Notes: a model not told the origin generated them from the letters alone. Shown: positions 1-5,390, counted from the first letter of the stretch. The stretch: 7,878 nucleotides of DNA from Rhodospirillales bacterium (GCA_024644185.1 JAHELM010000093.1:1-7878); one strand, 5' to 3'. Made by a program: numbers and translations.

Positions 1-570
1 GCGGCGATGGGGTCGATGACCTTCGACCTGCTGGTGCTGGACCGGATGATGCCGGGCGAAAGCGGGCTGGACCTGATCCGCGCGCTGCGGGGCGGCCACA
101 ATGCCGTGCCGGTGCTGATGTTGACCGCCATGGGCGAGACCACCCATCGCATCGGTGGGCTGGAAGCCGGGGCCGACGATTACCTGGCCAAGCCGTTCGA
201 GCCGCGCGAGCTGCTGCTGCGCATCCGCACCGTCCTGCGCCGCGCCATGCCGGTGCCGGCGGCGGAAATCGCGCCGGCCGAGGTCAGGCTGGGCGCGCAC
301 CGCTTCGACCGCGGCCGTGCGATCCTGCTGAACAACGGCGCCGTGGTGCGGCTGACGACGGCCGAGGCCCGGCTGCTGACCGTGCTGTCGGAGGACCCCG
401 GCGCGGTGCTGAGCCGCGAGAACCTGGCCGCGCGCTGCGCCGTCGCCGGCGGCGACCGGGCGATCGACGTGCAGGTGGCGCGGCTGCGCCACAAGATCGA
501 ACCGGACCCGAAGACGCCGCGCTACCTGCAGACGGTGCGCGGGCGCGGCTACGTGCTGCGGCCGGACTGA
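1..570 (+). CDS. OmpR-family DNA-binding response regulator, 5' end missing
   Basis: This is the 3' part of a cytoplasmic response regulator, phosphorylated by its partner kinase and then binding DNA. The frame is open from base 1, so the true start lies upstream; the ATG at 7 is internal. The N-terminal strand with the acidic pair is missing, probably about 40 residues. The phospho-acceptor Asp is at 40-42 in the motif LVLDRMMPGESG. The switch Thr follows at 124-126 (MLTA), and the conserved Lys is at 190-192 (AKPFEP). A linker leads to a winged-helix effector domain from about 285, with RLTTAEARLLTVL and the C-terminal wing VRGRGYVLRPD. This layout is the OmpR/PhoB class. The kinase gene begins 8 nt downstream, so they form a two-component operon. 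Within the class it resembles OmpR partners of EnvZ-like kinases, but the regulon cannot be read from this sequence. Confidence 0.93.
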   Translation, partial: AAMGSMTFDLLVLDRMMPGESGLDLIRALRGGHNAVPVLMLTAMGETTHRIGGLEAGADDYLAKPFEPRELLLRIRTVLRRAMPVPAAEIAPAEVRLGAHRFDRGRAILLNNGAVVRLTTAEARLLTVLSEDPGAVLSRENLAARCAVAGGDRAIDVQVARLRHKIEPDPKTPRYLQTVRGRGYVLRPD

Positions 571-578
571 TCGCCGCC

Positions 579-1901
579 ATGCTGTTCAGCATCCTCCTCA
601 GATCGCTGCTGCCGCGCACGCTGTTCGCCCGGACGCTGATGATCATCGTCACGCCGCTGGTCATCCTGCAACTCGTCTCGGCCTGGATCTTCTACGACCG
701 GCACTGGGACACCATCACCCGGCGGCTGGCCTATTCGATCACCGGCGATATCGGCGCGACCATCGAATTGTGGGAGGCGAGCCCGGACGAAGCCGCGCGG
801 GGCGTGGTGCTGGCGCTGGCCATGCGGCGGTTCGGGCTGGACGTGACCTTCGCGCCGGATGGCATCCTTGCCCCCCCGGCGACCGGTGGAAACCAGCAGA
901 TCGACCGGTTCATGGAGGAATCGCTGGCCGGTCTGCAACGCCCCTTCCGGATCGACTCGACGCAGTACAAGGAACGCGTGATCGTGCAGATCCAGCTGGC
1001 CGCCGCCGTCATGACCGCGGTCATCCCGGGCAAACGGCTGTTCAGCAGCACCACCTATATCTTCATGCTGTGGATGGTCGGCACCTCGCTGGTGCTGTTC
1101 GCGGTTGCCTCGCTGTTCATGCGCAACCAGGTGCGGCCGATCCGGCGGCTGGCCGCGGCGGCCGACGAGTTCGGCAAGGGCCGCGACCTGTCGGATGAGG
1201 ATTTCCCGCCCGAGGGCGCCACCGAGGTGCGCCAGGCGGCCGCCGCCTTCAACCAGATGCGCCAGCGCATCCGCCGCCACATCCGGCAGCGCACCGACAT
1301 GCTGTCGGGGGTCAGCCACGATCTGCGCACGCCGCTGACCCGCATGAAGCTGCAACTGGCGATGCTGCCCGAGGGGCCGGACCTGACCGATCTGACGGCC
1401 GATATCGACGAGATGGAGCGGATGATCGACGGCTATCTGACCTTTGCCCGCGGCGAGGGGAACGAGGCCGGGCAGGCGGTCGATCTCGGCGTTCTGGTCA
1501 GCGATCTGGTGGCCGCCTGGCGCCGCCGCGGCGCCAGGATCGACCTGCATGTGGAAGGCCGGCTGGAGGCGTGGCTGCGGCCGGATGCGATCAAGCGGTC
1601 GATCGAGAACCTGATCGCCAACGCCCGGCGCTACGGCACGCAGATCTGGGTACGGGCGGGCAATCGTGGCGATGCCATCGAGGTGACGGTGGACGACGAC
1701 GGACCGGGCATCCCGGAGGAATCGCGCGAGGACGTGTTCCGGCCGTTCTTCCGGCTGGATGAATCGCGCAATCTGGACACCGGCGGCACCGGGCTGGGCC
1801 TGGCCATCGCCCGCGACCTGGTGCGCGGCCATGGCGGCGATATTTCCCTCGAGGATTCGCCGCATGGCGGGTTGCGCGCCCGCATCCGCCTGCCGGTATG
1901 A
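579..1901 (+). CDS. EnvZ-like sensor histidine kinase
   Basis: This is an inner-membrane sensor kinase of 440 aa that should phosphorylate the regulator encoded just upstream. TM1 spans about residues 17-39 and is followed by the HWDTITRRLA motif common in alphaproteobacterial EnvZ-like kinases. A periplasmic domain of about 115 residues comes next, then TM2 (about 158-181) and a HAMP linker (about 182-235). The dimerisation domain carries the phospho-acceptor His247 in the H-box SGVSHDLRTPLTRMK. The ATPase domain has the N-box (ENLIANARRYG, Asn344 and Asn348), the G1 box DDDGPG (372-377), an F-box (FRPFFRLDESR) and the G2 box GGTGLG (402-407). All catalytic motifs are intact. The ATG at 579 is chosen because it precedes TM1 by the length usual in the family. 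No clear Shine-Dalgarno is visible, so translation is probably coupled to the regulator stop 8 nt upstream. The signal sensed is unknown. Confidence 0.93.
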   Translation: MLFSILLRSLLPRTLFARTLMIIVTPLVILQLVSAWIFYDRHWDTITRRLAYSITGDIGATIELWEASPDEAARGVVLALAMRRFGLDVTFAPDGILAPPATGGNQQIDRFMEESLAGLQRPFRIDSTQYKERVIVQIQLAAAVMTAVIPGKRLFSSTTYIFMLWMVGTSLVLFAVASLFMRNQVRPIRRLAAAADEFGKGRDLSDEDFPPEGATEVRQAAAAFNQMRQRIRRHIRQRTDMLSGVSHDLRTPLTRMKLQLAMLPEGPDLTDLTADIDEMERMIDGYLTFARGEGNEAGQAVDLGVLVSDLVAAWRRRGARIDLHVEGRLEAWLRPDAIKRSIENLIANARRYGTQIWVRAGNRGDAIEVTVDDDGPGIPEESREDVFRPFFRLDESRNLDTGGTGLGLAIARDLVRGHGGDISLEDSPHGGLRARIRLPV

Positions 1902-1919
1902 GGTCCGGCCGGGGACGGT

Positions 1920-2255
1920 TCAGTACAGGCGGCCGCCGTTCGGCACCGCCTGGTCGGGGGCCAGCAGCACCACCTCGTCCCCGGCATCGGGCACGCCAAG
2001 CACCAGAACCTCCGACATGAACTTGCCGATCTGCCGGGGCGGGAAATTGACCACGGCAAGCACCTGCCGGCCGGGCAGGTCTTCGACCCGGTAGTGTTTC
2101 GTGATCTGCGCCGAACTCTTGCGTTCGCCGAGTTCCGGCCCGAAATCGACCCACAGCTTGATCGCCGGCCGTCGCGCCTCGGGAAAGGGCTCGGCCCGCA
2201 GGATCGTGCCGACGCGGATGTCGACCTTCAGGAAATCATCGAATTCGATGCTCAC
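1920..2255 (-). CDS. csaA: CsaA-like tRNA-binding domain protein
   Basis: This small cytoplasmic protein of 111 aa consists of a single tRNA-binding OB-fold, the usual length for CsaA. Recognisable segments are the N-terminal DFLKVDIRVGTILRAEPF (residues 7-24), KSSAQITKHY (46-55), the strand VLAVVNFPPRQIGKFMSEVLVLG (about 65-87) and the C-terminal VPNGGRLY. CsaA was described as a secretion-related chaperone in Bacillus. The fold is shared with the C-terminal domains of some aminoacyl-tRNA synthetases, and its role in proteobacteria is unsettled. The start codon is GTG, supported by a strong GGGAGGG Shine-Dalgarno 6 nt upstream (plus-strand 2262-2268). The gene converges on the histidine kinase, with only 18 nt between stop codons. 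A promoter candidate lies at 2283-2311, so it is probably a single-gene unit. Confidence 0.9.
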   Translation of the reverse strand: MSIEFDDFLKVDIRVGTILRAEPFPEARRPAIKLWVDFGPELGERKSSAQITKHYRVEDLPGRQVLAVVNFPPRQIGKFMSEVLVLGVPDAGDEVVLLAPDQAVPNGGRLY

Positions 2256-2282
2256 GTCTTGCCCTCCCGCCGTGTTGCGGCG

Positions 2283-2311
2283 AGGCTAGAGGGCGATGTC
2301 CGAAAACGCAA
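2283..2311 (-). promoter_or_regulatory. Candidate csaA promoter overlapping the upstream terminator
   Basis: On the minus strand, TTGCGT (plus 2306-2311) and TAGCCT (plus 2283-2288) are separated by 17 nt, which suits a housekeeping sigma-70 promoter. Transcription would start near 2276, giving a leader of about 20 nt with the Shine-Dalgarno. The -35 box overlaps by two bases the outer end of the hairpin at 2310-2339. The match is good in spacing but only moderate in the -10 box. Confidence 0.42.
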
Positions 2312-2339
2312 CCGCCCCCGCGTTTCGGCGGGGGCGGTT
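2310..2339 (-). terminator. Strong hairpin, likely phasin terminator
   Basis: A perfect 12-bp inverted repeat (2310-2321 against 2328-2339) encloses a 6-nt loop. On the minus strand the stem is GC-rich and is followed by GCGTTTTCG, a short T-tract 3 nt beyond the stem. It lies between the phasin stop and the csaA promoter, the right place to end phasin transcription. On the plus strand it is followed by only three Ts, so it may also work weakly against read-through from the kinase operon. Confidence 0.65.
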
Positions 2340-2348
2340 TCCGGTCCC

Positions 2349-2370
2349 GGGCGCGGGAGGAGCCGCGCCC
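2349..2370. other. Second intergenic hairpin
   Basis: A perfect 8-bp inverted repeat (2349-2356 against 2363-2370) has a 6-nt loop and no T-tract on either side. It lies in the 3' untranslated part of the phasin transcript and shares its last three bases with the hairpin at 2368-2390, so the two cannot both form fully. It may be an mRNA 3' stabiliser or a chance G+C-rich repeat. Confidence 0.35.
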
Positions 2371-2390
2371 GAAGAAGGGTCTTTTTCGGG
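2368..2390. other. Hairpin directly after the phasin stop
   Basis: A 9-bp stem including one G-T wobble encloses a 5-nt loop (2368-2376 against 2382-2390). It begins 6 nt past the phasin stop codon on the minus strand. No T-tract follows it in that direction, so it looks less like a terminator than like a 3'-end stability element. Confidence 0.35.
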
Positions 2391-2396
2391 TTGGCG

Positions 2397-2849
2397 TCAG
2401 GCGGCGGCCTTCTTGCCGGTCGCGGCGGCCGGGGCCTTGACCGCGCCCTTCACCTCGTCGAGGCTCTCGACGAAACGCGTGTTGAACAGCTCGAACATTT
2501 CGGCGTTGGTCCTGGCGAACGCGTCGCCCATCGCCTTCACATTGGCGACGGTACGGACATAGCCTTCGCGGGTCAGCTCGGCCTGGCGGACGACCTTGTC
2601 CTTCGGCTCGCCGGCGGCGGTCAGTTCCTGCCACACCGCGGTCGCCTCCTCGACGCCCTCGCGGGCGATCTGGATCTGGCGCTGCATCAGCGCCTGGGCG
2701 CCCTCGGCAGCCAGCCTGTTGGCGGCGACCAGGGTGTCGAAATTCTTCTTCTGCGCCGCCATCAGCTTCTCGACATCGAAGCCGGGAACCTTGAAATCGG
2801 CCATGTACTTGGTGAAATCGACCGGGGCGAACGGGTTGGTATTGGCCAT
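2397..2849 (-). CDS. Phasin family protein (PHA granule-associated)
   Basis: This small amphipathic protein of 150 aa coats polyhydroxyalkanoate granules in the cytoplasm, controlling their number and size. It matches the Phasin_2 family: an N-terminal NPF...DFTKYMADFKVPGFDVEKLMAAQKKN region (about 5-36), long heptad-like helices (about 38-135) including LAAEGAQALMQRQIQIAREGVEEA, and an Ala/Lys-rich tail ending GKKAAA. There is no signal peptide or membrane segment. The ATG start is backed by AGGAG at 7-nt spacing. The gene stands alone with its own promoter (2930-2957) and a terminator at 2310-2339. PhaR-like operators flank the promoter, which suggests repression when granules are absent. 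Phasin length and tail are typical. The exact paralogue (for example PhaP1 or another) cannot be decided from this sequence. Confidence 0.92.
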   Translation of the reverse strand: MANTNPFAPVDFTKYMADFKVPGFDVEKLMAAQKKNFDTLVAANRLAAEGAQALMQRQIQIAREGVEEATAVWQELTAAGEPKDKVVRQAELTREGYVRTVANVKAMGDAFARTNAEMFELFNTRFVESLDEVKGAVKAPAAATGKKAAA

Positions 2850-2871
2850 GATCTGTCTCCTGAATGGCGCC

Positions 2872-2897
2872 GGGCGCGGGGCGCGGGGCGCGGCGCG
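2872..2897. repeat. Short tandem repeat in phasin leader
   Basis: Three perfect head-to-tail copies of the 7-mer gggcgcg occupy 2872-2892 and are followed by a partial gcgcg. The repeat lies in the predicted phasin 5' untranslated region, between the downstream operator and the Shine-Dalgarno. In the transcript it would be C-rich. No function is evident. Confidence 0.6.
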
Positions 2898-2909
2898 AAA
2901 ACGGTATTG

Positions 2910-2920
2910 CTGCGATGCAG
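2910..2920. promoter_or_regulatory. PhaR-like operator, perfect palindrome
   Basis: The sequence CTGCGATGCAG is an exact CTGC-N3-GCAG palindrome, and the flanking bases extend the arms to TGCTGC/GCAGCA (2908-2922). This form was reported for the PHA-responsive repressor PhaR in Rhodobacter and Paracoccus. It lies about 10-20 nt downstream of the predicted -10 box, around the transcription start, where a bound repressor would block initiation. Its position directly upstream of a phasin gene strengthens the assignment. Confidence 0.6.
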
Positions 2921-2929
2921 CATTTCCTC

Positions 2930-2957
2930 AATATACGCGCAATTTTCGAGAAATCAA
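2930..2957 (-). promoter_or_regulatory. Candidate phasin promoter
   Basis: On the minus strand TTGATT (plus 2952-2957) and TATATT (plus 2930-2935) are separated by 16 nt. The segment is strikingly AT-rich for this window. Transcription would start near 2923, giving a leader of about 73 nt. PhaR-like palindromes lie on either side of this core, at 2910-2920 and 2967-2977. Confidence 0.55.
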
Positions 2958-2966
2958 CCGGTTTTT

Positions 2967-2977
2967 GTGCAGCGCAG
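2967..2977. promoter_or_regulatory. Second PhaR-like operator, one mismatch
   Basis: The sequence GTGCAGCGCAG keeps the TGC-N3-GCA core and differs from CTGC-N3-GCAG only in the first base. It lies 9 nt upstream of the predicted -35 box of the phasin promoter. It could allow cooperative binding with the perfect site at 2910-2920, whose centre is 57 nt away. Confidence 0.4.
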
Positions 2978-3010
2978 CATTTTTTCGGAAACTCGCCGGA
3001 AACCGGCGGT

Positions 3011-3505
3011 TCAGCCCGGTGCGGCGATGCATGCCACGGTGCCGCCGGTCAGCCCGGCCAGCGCCGCCGGGGGCAGCCGGAACACGGCGAAGGGCGTGCC
3101 GGCGGCGGCCCAGATTTCCGGGTATTGCAGCAGATCCCGGTCGATGAAGGTCAGGATCGGCCGATCGTGGCCGACCGGCGGCACGCCGCCGATCACGAAC
3201 CCTGTCTCGCGCCGCACGAAATCGGCATCGGCCTTGCCCGGCGCCTCGCCCAGCAGCGCCGCCAGCGCCGCCGTGTCGACGCGGTTGGCGCCACTGGTCA
3301 CCACCAGTACCGGCCGGCCGCTCTCGGCCGCCCGGAACAGGATCGACTTGGCGATCTGGCCGATGGCGCAGCCGACGGCGGCGGCGGCTTCGGCGGCGGT
3401 GCGCGTCGATTGCGCCAGTTCGTGAATTTCGCAGGAATAGCCGCGCGCGGCGAGCGCCGCCTGGATCCGGGCGGCGCTGGCGCCGAGATTGCCCTCAGCC
3501 GGCAA
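3011..3505 (-). CDS. YbaK/EbsC-type aminoacyl-tRNA deacylase
   Basis: This cytoplasmic trans-editing hydrolase removes wrongly attached amino acids from tRNA; E. coli YbaK acts on Cys-tRNA(Pro). From the TTG at 3505 the protein has 164 aa, normal for the family. Visible motifs are RIQAALAARGY (13-23), the region with the conserved Lys53 (GQIAKSILF), VVTSGANRVDTAALAALLGE (about 68-87), RRETGFVIGGVPPVGH (98-113) and a C-terminal FRLPPAALAGLTGGTVACI segment. The start is uncertain. TTG at 3505 overlaps proC by 11 nt and has a weak GGCGGGG upstream; an in-frame TTG at 3535 would add 10 residues; no ATG or GTG lies nearby. It is the last gene of the ybjN-proC operon and probably coupled to proC. 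The family includes several editing subtypes (YbaK, ProXp-ala and others), and the amino acid it edits cannot be fixed by eye. Confidence 0.85.
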   Translation of the reverse strand: MPAEGNLGASAARIQAALAARGYSCEIHELAQSTRTAAEAAAAVGCAIGQIAKSILFRAAESGRPVLVVTSGANRVDTAALAALLGEAPGKADADFVRRETGFVIGGVPPVGHDRPILTFIDRDLLQYPEIWAAAGTPFAVFRLPPAALAGLTGGTVACIAAPG

Positions 3506-4316
3506 GTTCGCGGCCCCGCCTGGCAGCGGCGGCAACGGCGCGGGTCATCAGCGGCTGCAATCCGTCCGCCGCCATCAGGACATCCAGCGCCGCCTGGGTG
3601 GTGCCGGCCGGGCTGGTGACGTTGCGGCGAAGCTGCGCCGGCGGGTCCTCGCCGCGCAGCGCCAGCTGCCCGGCGCCGGCCACGGTGACCAGGGCCAGGC
3701 GGTCGGCCAGTTCGCGCGGCAGACCGGCCTCGACGCCGGCCTCGGCCAGGCATTCGATCAGCAGGAAGACGTAGGCCGGGCCGCTGCCGGACACCGCGGT
3801 GACCGGATCGATCAGCGCCTCGTCCTCCACCGTCAGTGCCTCGCCGATGGCGCCCAGAAGGTCGGTGCACAGGGCCATCTGCGCCGGCGACACGCGATCG
3901 TTCGGGCAGGCCACGGCGATGCCCTGGCCAATCGCCGCCGGGGTGTTCGGCATGGCGCGCACGATGGCGGCGGCAGCACCGAGATGCTTCTGGAAATACC
4001 CGATGGTCTTGCCGGCCGCGATCGACAGGAACACCGTGCCGGGGCCGGTATAGCGGGCGGCGAAGGGGGCCGCCTTGTCCATCATCTGCGGCTTGACCGC
4101 GAAGACCACCACTTCCGGATCGAAATCGGTGGGCAGCGCCTCGGCCGACGGATAGATCGCAACCCCCGCGCGGCCGGCGAATTCAGATGCGCCGGACGGT
4201 TCCACCACGGCCACGCCGGCGGCGGCGATGCCGCTGTCGAGCCAGCCGGCGAGCATGGCCCCGCCCATCTTGCCGCAGCCGATCAGCAGCAGCGGCCGTT
4301 GCAGCGTCTTGCCCAT
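3495..4316 (-). CDS. proC: Pyrroline-5-carboxylate reductase
   Basis: This cytoplasmic enzyme reduces 1-pyrroline-5-carboxylate to L-proline with NAD(P)H, the last step of proline synthesis. The protein has 273 aa, the usual length. The Rossmann nucleotide-binding motif GCGKMGGAM is at 13-21, the VKPQ motif at 74-77, MPNTPA at 122-127, SGSGPAY at 176-182, and the C-terminal signature TSPAGTTQ at 234-241. These cover both the dinucleotide domain and the dimerisation/active-site domain, all intact. The ATG at 4316 is preferred, with a GAGG 10 nt upstream. An in-frame GTG at 4325 would add three residues and overlap the preceding stop as GTGA, so it is a real alternative. Upstream lies the ybjN-domain gene and downstream the tRNA deacylase, all in one direction with no room for separate promoters. 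Confidence 0.95.
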   Translation of the reverse strand: MGKTLQRPLLLIGCGKMGGAMLAGWLDSGIAAAGVAVVEPSGASEFAGRAGVAIYPSAEALPTDFDPEVVVFAVKPQMMDKAAPFAARYTGPGTVFLSIAAGKTIGYFQKHLGAAAAIVRAMPNTPAAIGQGIAVACPNDRVSPAQMALCTDLLGAIGEALTVEDEALIDPVTAVSGSGPAYVFLLIECLAEAGVEAGLPRELADRLALVTVAGAGQLALRGEDPPAQLRRNVTSPAGTTQAALDVLMAADGLQPLMTRAVAAAARRGRELAG

Positions 4317-4321
4317 CGCGG

Positions 4322-4825
4322 TCACGCCTCGCCCACGGTGTCGATCAGCGCCGCGTTGATGGCGTCTTCCGGCGCCTGCCCGCCCCACAGCACGAACTGG
4401 AAGGCGGGGTAATAGCGGTCGCATTCGTCGAGCGCCGCCTCGACGAGATCCTCGAGCTGCTCGGCCCCCGGCGCGAACTGGCCCCGCGTCAGCAGGGTAT
4501 GGCGGAAGGTCGGCGTCCCGTCCTCGGAACAGACCTCGAAATGGCCAAGCCACAGGCGCTCGTTGATATTGGCCAGAAGATCGTTGATCTCGCGCCGCTT
4601 GCCCTCGGGCACGCGGGTGTCGATGCCGCAATGCAGATGCAGCGCATCGAGATCCTTCTGCCAGAGGAAATGCAGGCGGTAGGCGCACCACCGGCGGGAC
4701 GGCTCGACCACGAACTCGTCGTCGGCCGAACGGACATGCGGCCATCCTTGCGTGTCCGCCATCTCTTCCAGAAGATCCAGCGGATTGACCGCGCGGCTCG
4801 TGGCCTGTGCCAGCGTCATGCCCAT
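4322..4825 (-). CDS. YbjN domain-containing protein
   Basis: This cytoplasmic protein of 167 aa matches the YbjN/type III secretion chaperone-like fold family as found in alphaproteobacteria. Recognisable parts are NPLDLLEEMADTQGWP (14-29), the DDEFVVEPSRRWCAYRLHFLW segment (about 35-55), the LHLHCGIDTRVPEGKRREI turn (62-80), NDLLANINERLWLGHFE (81-97) and the late YYPAFQFVLWGG helix (138-149). No enzymatic motif, signal peptide or membrane segment is seen, and the molecular role of the family is not settled. The ATG at 4825 is chosen for a GGGGG at 5-nt spacing and family length. In-frame ATGs at 4819 and 4864 are alternatives, the latter without a Shine-Dalgarno. It is the first gene of the operon with proC, whose ATG begins 5 nt beyond this stop. 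Confidence 0.85.
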   Translation of the reverse strand: MGMTLAQATSRAVNPLDLLEEMADTQGWPHVRSADDEFVVEPSRRWCAYRLHFLWQKDLDALHLHCGIDTRVPEGKRREINDLLANINERLWLGHFEVCSEDGTPTFRHTLLTRGQFAPGAEQLEDLVEAALDECDRYYPAFQFVLWGGQAPEDAINAALIDTVGEA

Positions 4826-4946
4826 GAATGCCCCCAAGCCTCTCGAGTCCGGCCGACGGCCCATGCCGCCGGGGCGATACGTGGCGCCGGAGGCGTTTTC
4901 GCCGTAACAAGATATTGGGCGATGCCTCTCTCTTTCCACAAGACCT

Positions 4947-4976
4947 AGGATGCCATAGCGGAAATCGGGGACGCAA
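4947..4976 (-). promoter_or_regulatory. Weak candidate promoter for the ybjN-proC-deacylase operon
   Basis: On the minus strand TTGCGT (plus 4971-4976) and CATCCT (plus 4947-4952) are 18 nt apart. The -35 box equals that proposed for csaA, but the -10 box matches the consensus in only three of six positions. It would leave a leader of about 115 nt. It is given as the best visible candidate in the gap, not as a firm call. Confidence 0.25.
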
Positions 4977-5006
4977 CCCCGCTGCGCGGGATAGCGATAA
5001 AATATC

Positions 5007-5015
5007 TGTGGATAA
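5007..5015 (-). promoter_or_regulatory. Consensus DnaA box
   Basis: The minus strand reads TTATCCACA, an exact match to the E. coli consensus DnaA box, ending at the base next to the ubiK stop codon. A looser site, CTTTCCACA (4932-4940, plus strand), has one mismatch to TTWTNCACA. A single box can occur by chance, and no other origin features are present. Confidence 0.35.
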
Positions 5016-5327
5016 TCAGCCGGCGTGCTTGCCGCCGCGCTTGCCGGGCGCCTTCGCCGGTGCCGGTCCGGCAGCCGGACGGCCGGCCAGCGCGGCCTCC
5101 AGGGCGGCGACACGCTGTTCCAGCGCCTCCTGCTCGGACCGCGCCTTGGCCGCCATGGCCCGGACGACCTCGAACTCCTCGCGCCCGACCACGTCCATCT
5201 CGGCCAGGATGCGTTCGAATTGCTGCTTCAACCGGGCCTCGACCTCGCCACGCACGCCGCTGAGCGCGCCGAAGGCACCGCTGGCGACGCGCGCCAGATC
5301 GTCGAGCAGCCTGTTGTCCACCTGCAT
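5016..5327 (-). CDS. ubiK: UbiK/BMFP-family accessory factor
   Basis: This small protein of 103 aa is related to E. coli UbiK (YqiC), an accessory factor for aerobic ubiquinone biosynthesis that is membrane-associated and forms trimers through a coiled coil. The N-terminal half (about 5-45) is an amphipathic helix region with ALSGVRGEVEARLKQQFERIL. Residues 46-80 (VVGREEFEVVRAMAAKARSE...ALEQRVAALEAAL) form a heptad-patterned coiled coil typical of the family. The tail, from about 81, is Pro/Ala/Lys/Gly-rich and low in complexity. The ATG start is backed by GGGAG at 8-nt spacing. A good promoter lies at 5362-5390, divergent from lgt. Placement next to lgt is common in alphaproteobacteria as I recall. 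The ubiquinone role is inferred from E. coli, since BMFP proteins are also described as membrane-fusogenic. Confidence 0.87.
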   Translation of the reverse strand: MQVDNRLLDDLARVASGAFGALSGVRGEVEARLKQQFERILAEMDVVGREEFEVVRAMAAKARSEQEALEQRVAALEAALAGRPAAGPAPAKAPGKRGGKHAG

Positions 5328-5361
5328 TGCTTATGCTCCCGGGATCGGATTCGATGGTTAG

Positions 5362-5390
5362 CGTATACGCCGGGCGCGGAAACCGTGCAA
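5362..5390 (-). promoter_or_regulatory. Candidate ubiK promoter
   Basis: On the minus strand TTGCAC (plus 5385-5390) and TATACG (plus 5362-5367) are separated by exactly 17 nt. Transcription would start near 5355, leaving a leader of about 28 nt that holds the GGGAG Shine-Dalgarno. Its -35 box is 14 nt from the -35 box of the divergent lgt promoter. Confidence 0.55.

Larger units (their letters stand above)
4826..5015. other. 190-nt intergenic region between ybjN-domain gene and ubiK
   Basis: No gene is supported here. The region holds a possible operon promoter (4947-4976), two overlapping small hairpins (4966-4981 with a 5-bp stem, and 4978-4990 with a 5-bp stem), an AT-rich palindrome gata-aaa-tatc (4996-5006) and a consensus DnaA box (5007-5015). 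No T-tract follows the hairpins, so no clear terminator of the ubiK gene is visible. Confidence 0.6.

Noticed and set aside
549..1865. A long open frame antisense to the histidine kinase (438 codons, minus strand)
   Set aside because: Its product is low-complexity and rich in Arg, Gln, His, Pro and Gly with no domain. The plus strand has every kinase motif. Long antisense frames are expected where third positions are mostly G or C.
2094..4412. Long plus-strand open frames across csaA, phasin, deacylase and proC
   Set aside because: They run opposite well-recognised genes, cross intergenic gaps and hairpins, and give Arg/Gly/Ala-rich sequences without family motifs.
4826..4945. A riboswitch or proline-responsive leader before the ybjN-proC operon
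   Set aside because: The possible leader is about 115 nt, but I see no known riboswitch motif, no proline-rich leader peptide and no attenuator-type hairpin with T-tract.
4317..4976. N-terminal extension of proC into the ybjN region
   Set aside because: The extended frame overlaps the YbjN-domain gene entirely and gives a sequence unlike any ProC; ATG at 4316 gives the standard 273-aa protein.
4932..5015. A replication origin
   Set aside because: There is only one exact DnaA box plus one degenerate one, no box cluster, no long AT-rich unwinding region, and neighbours are not typical origin genes.
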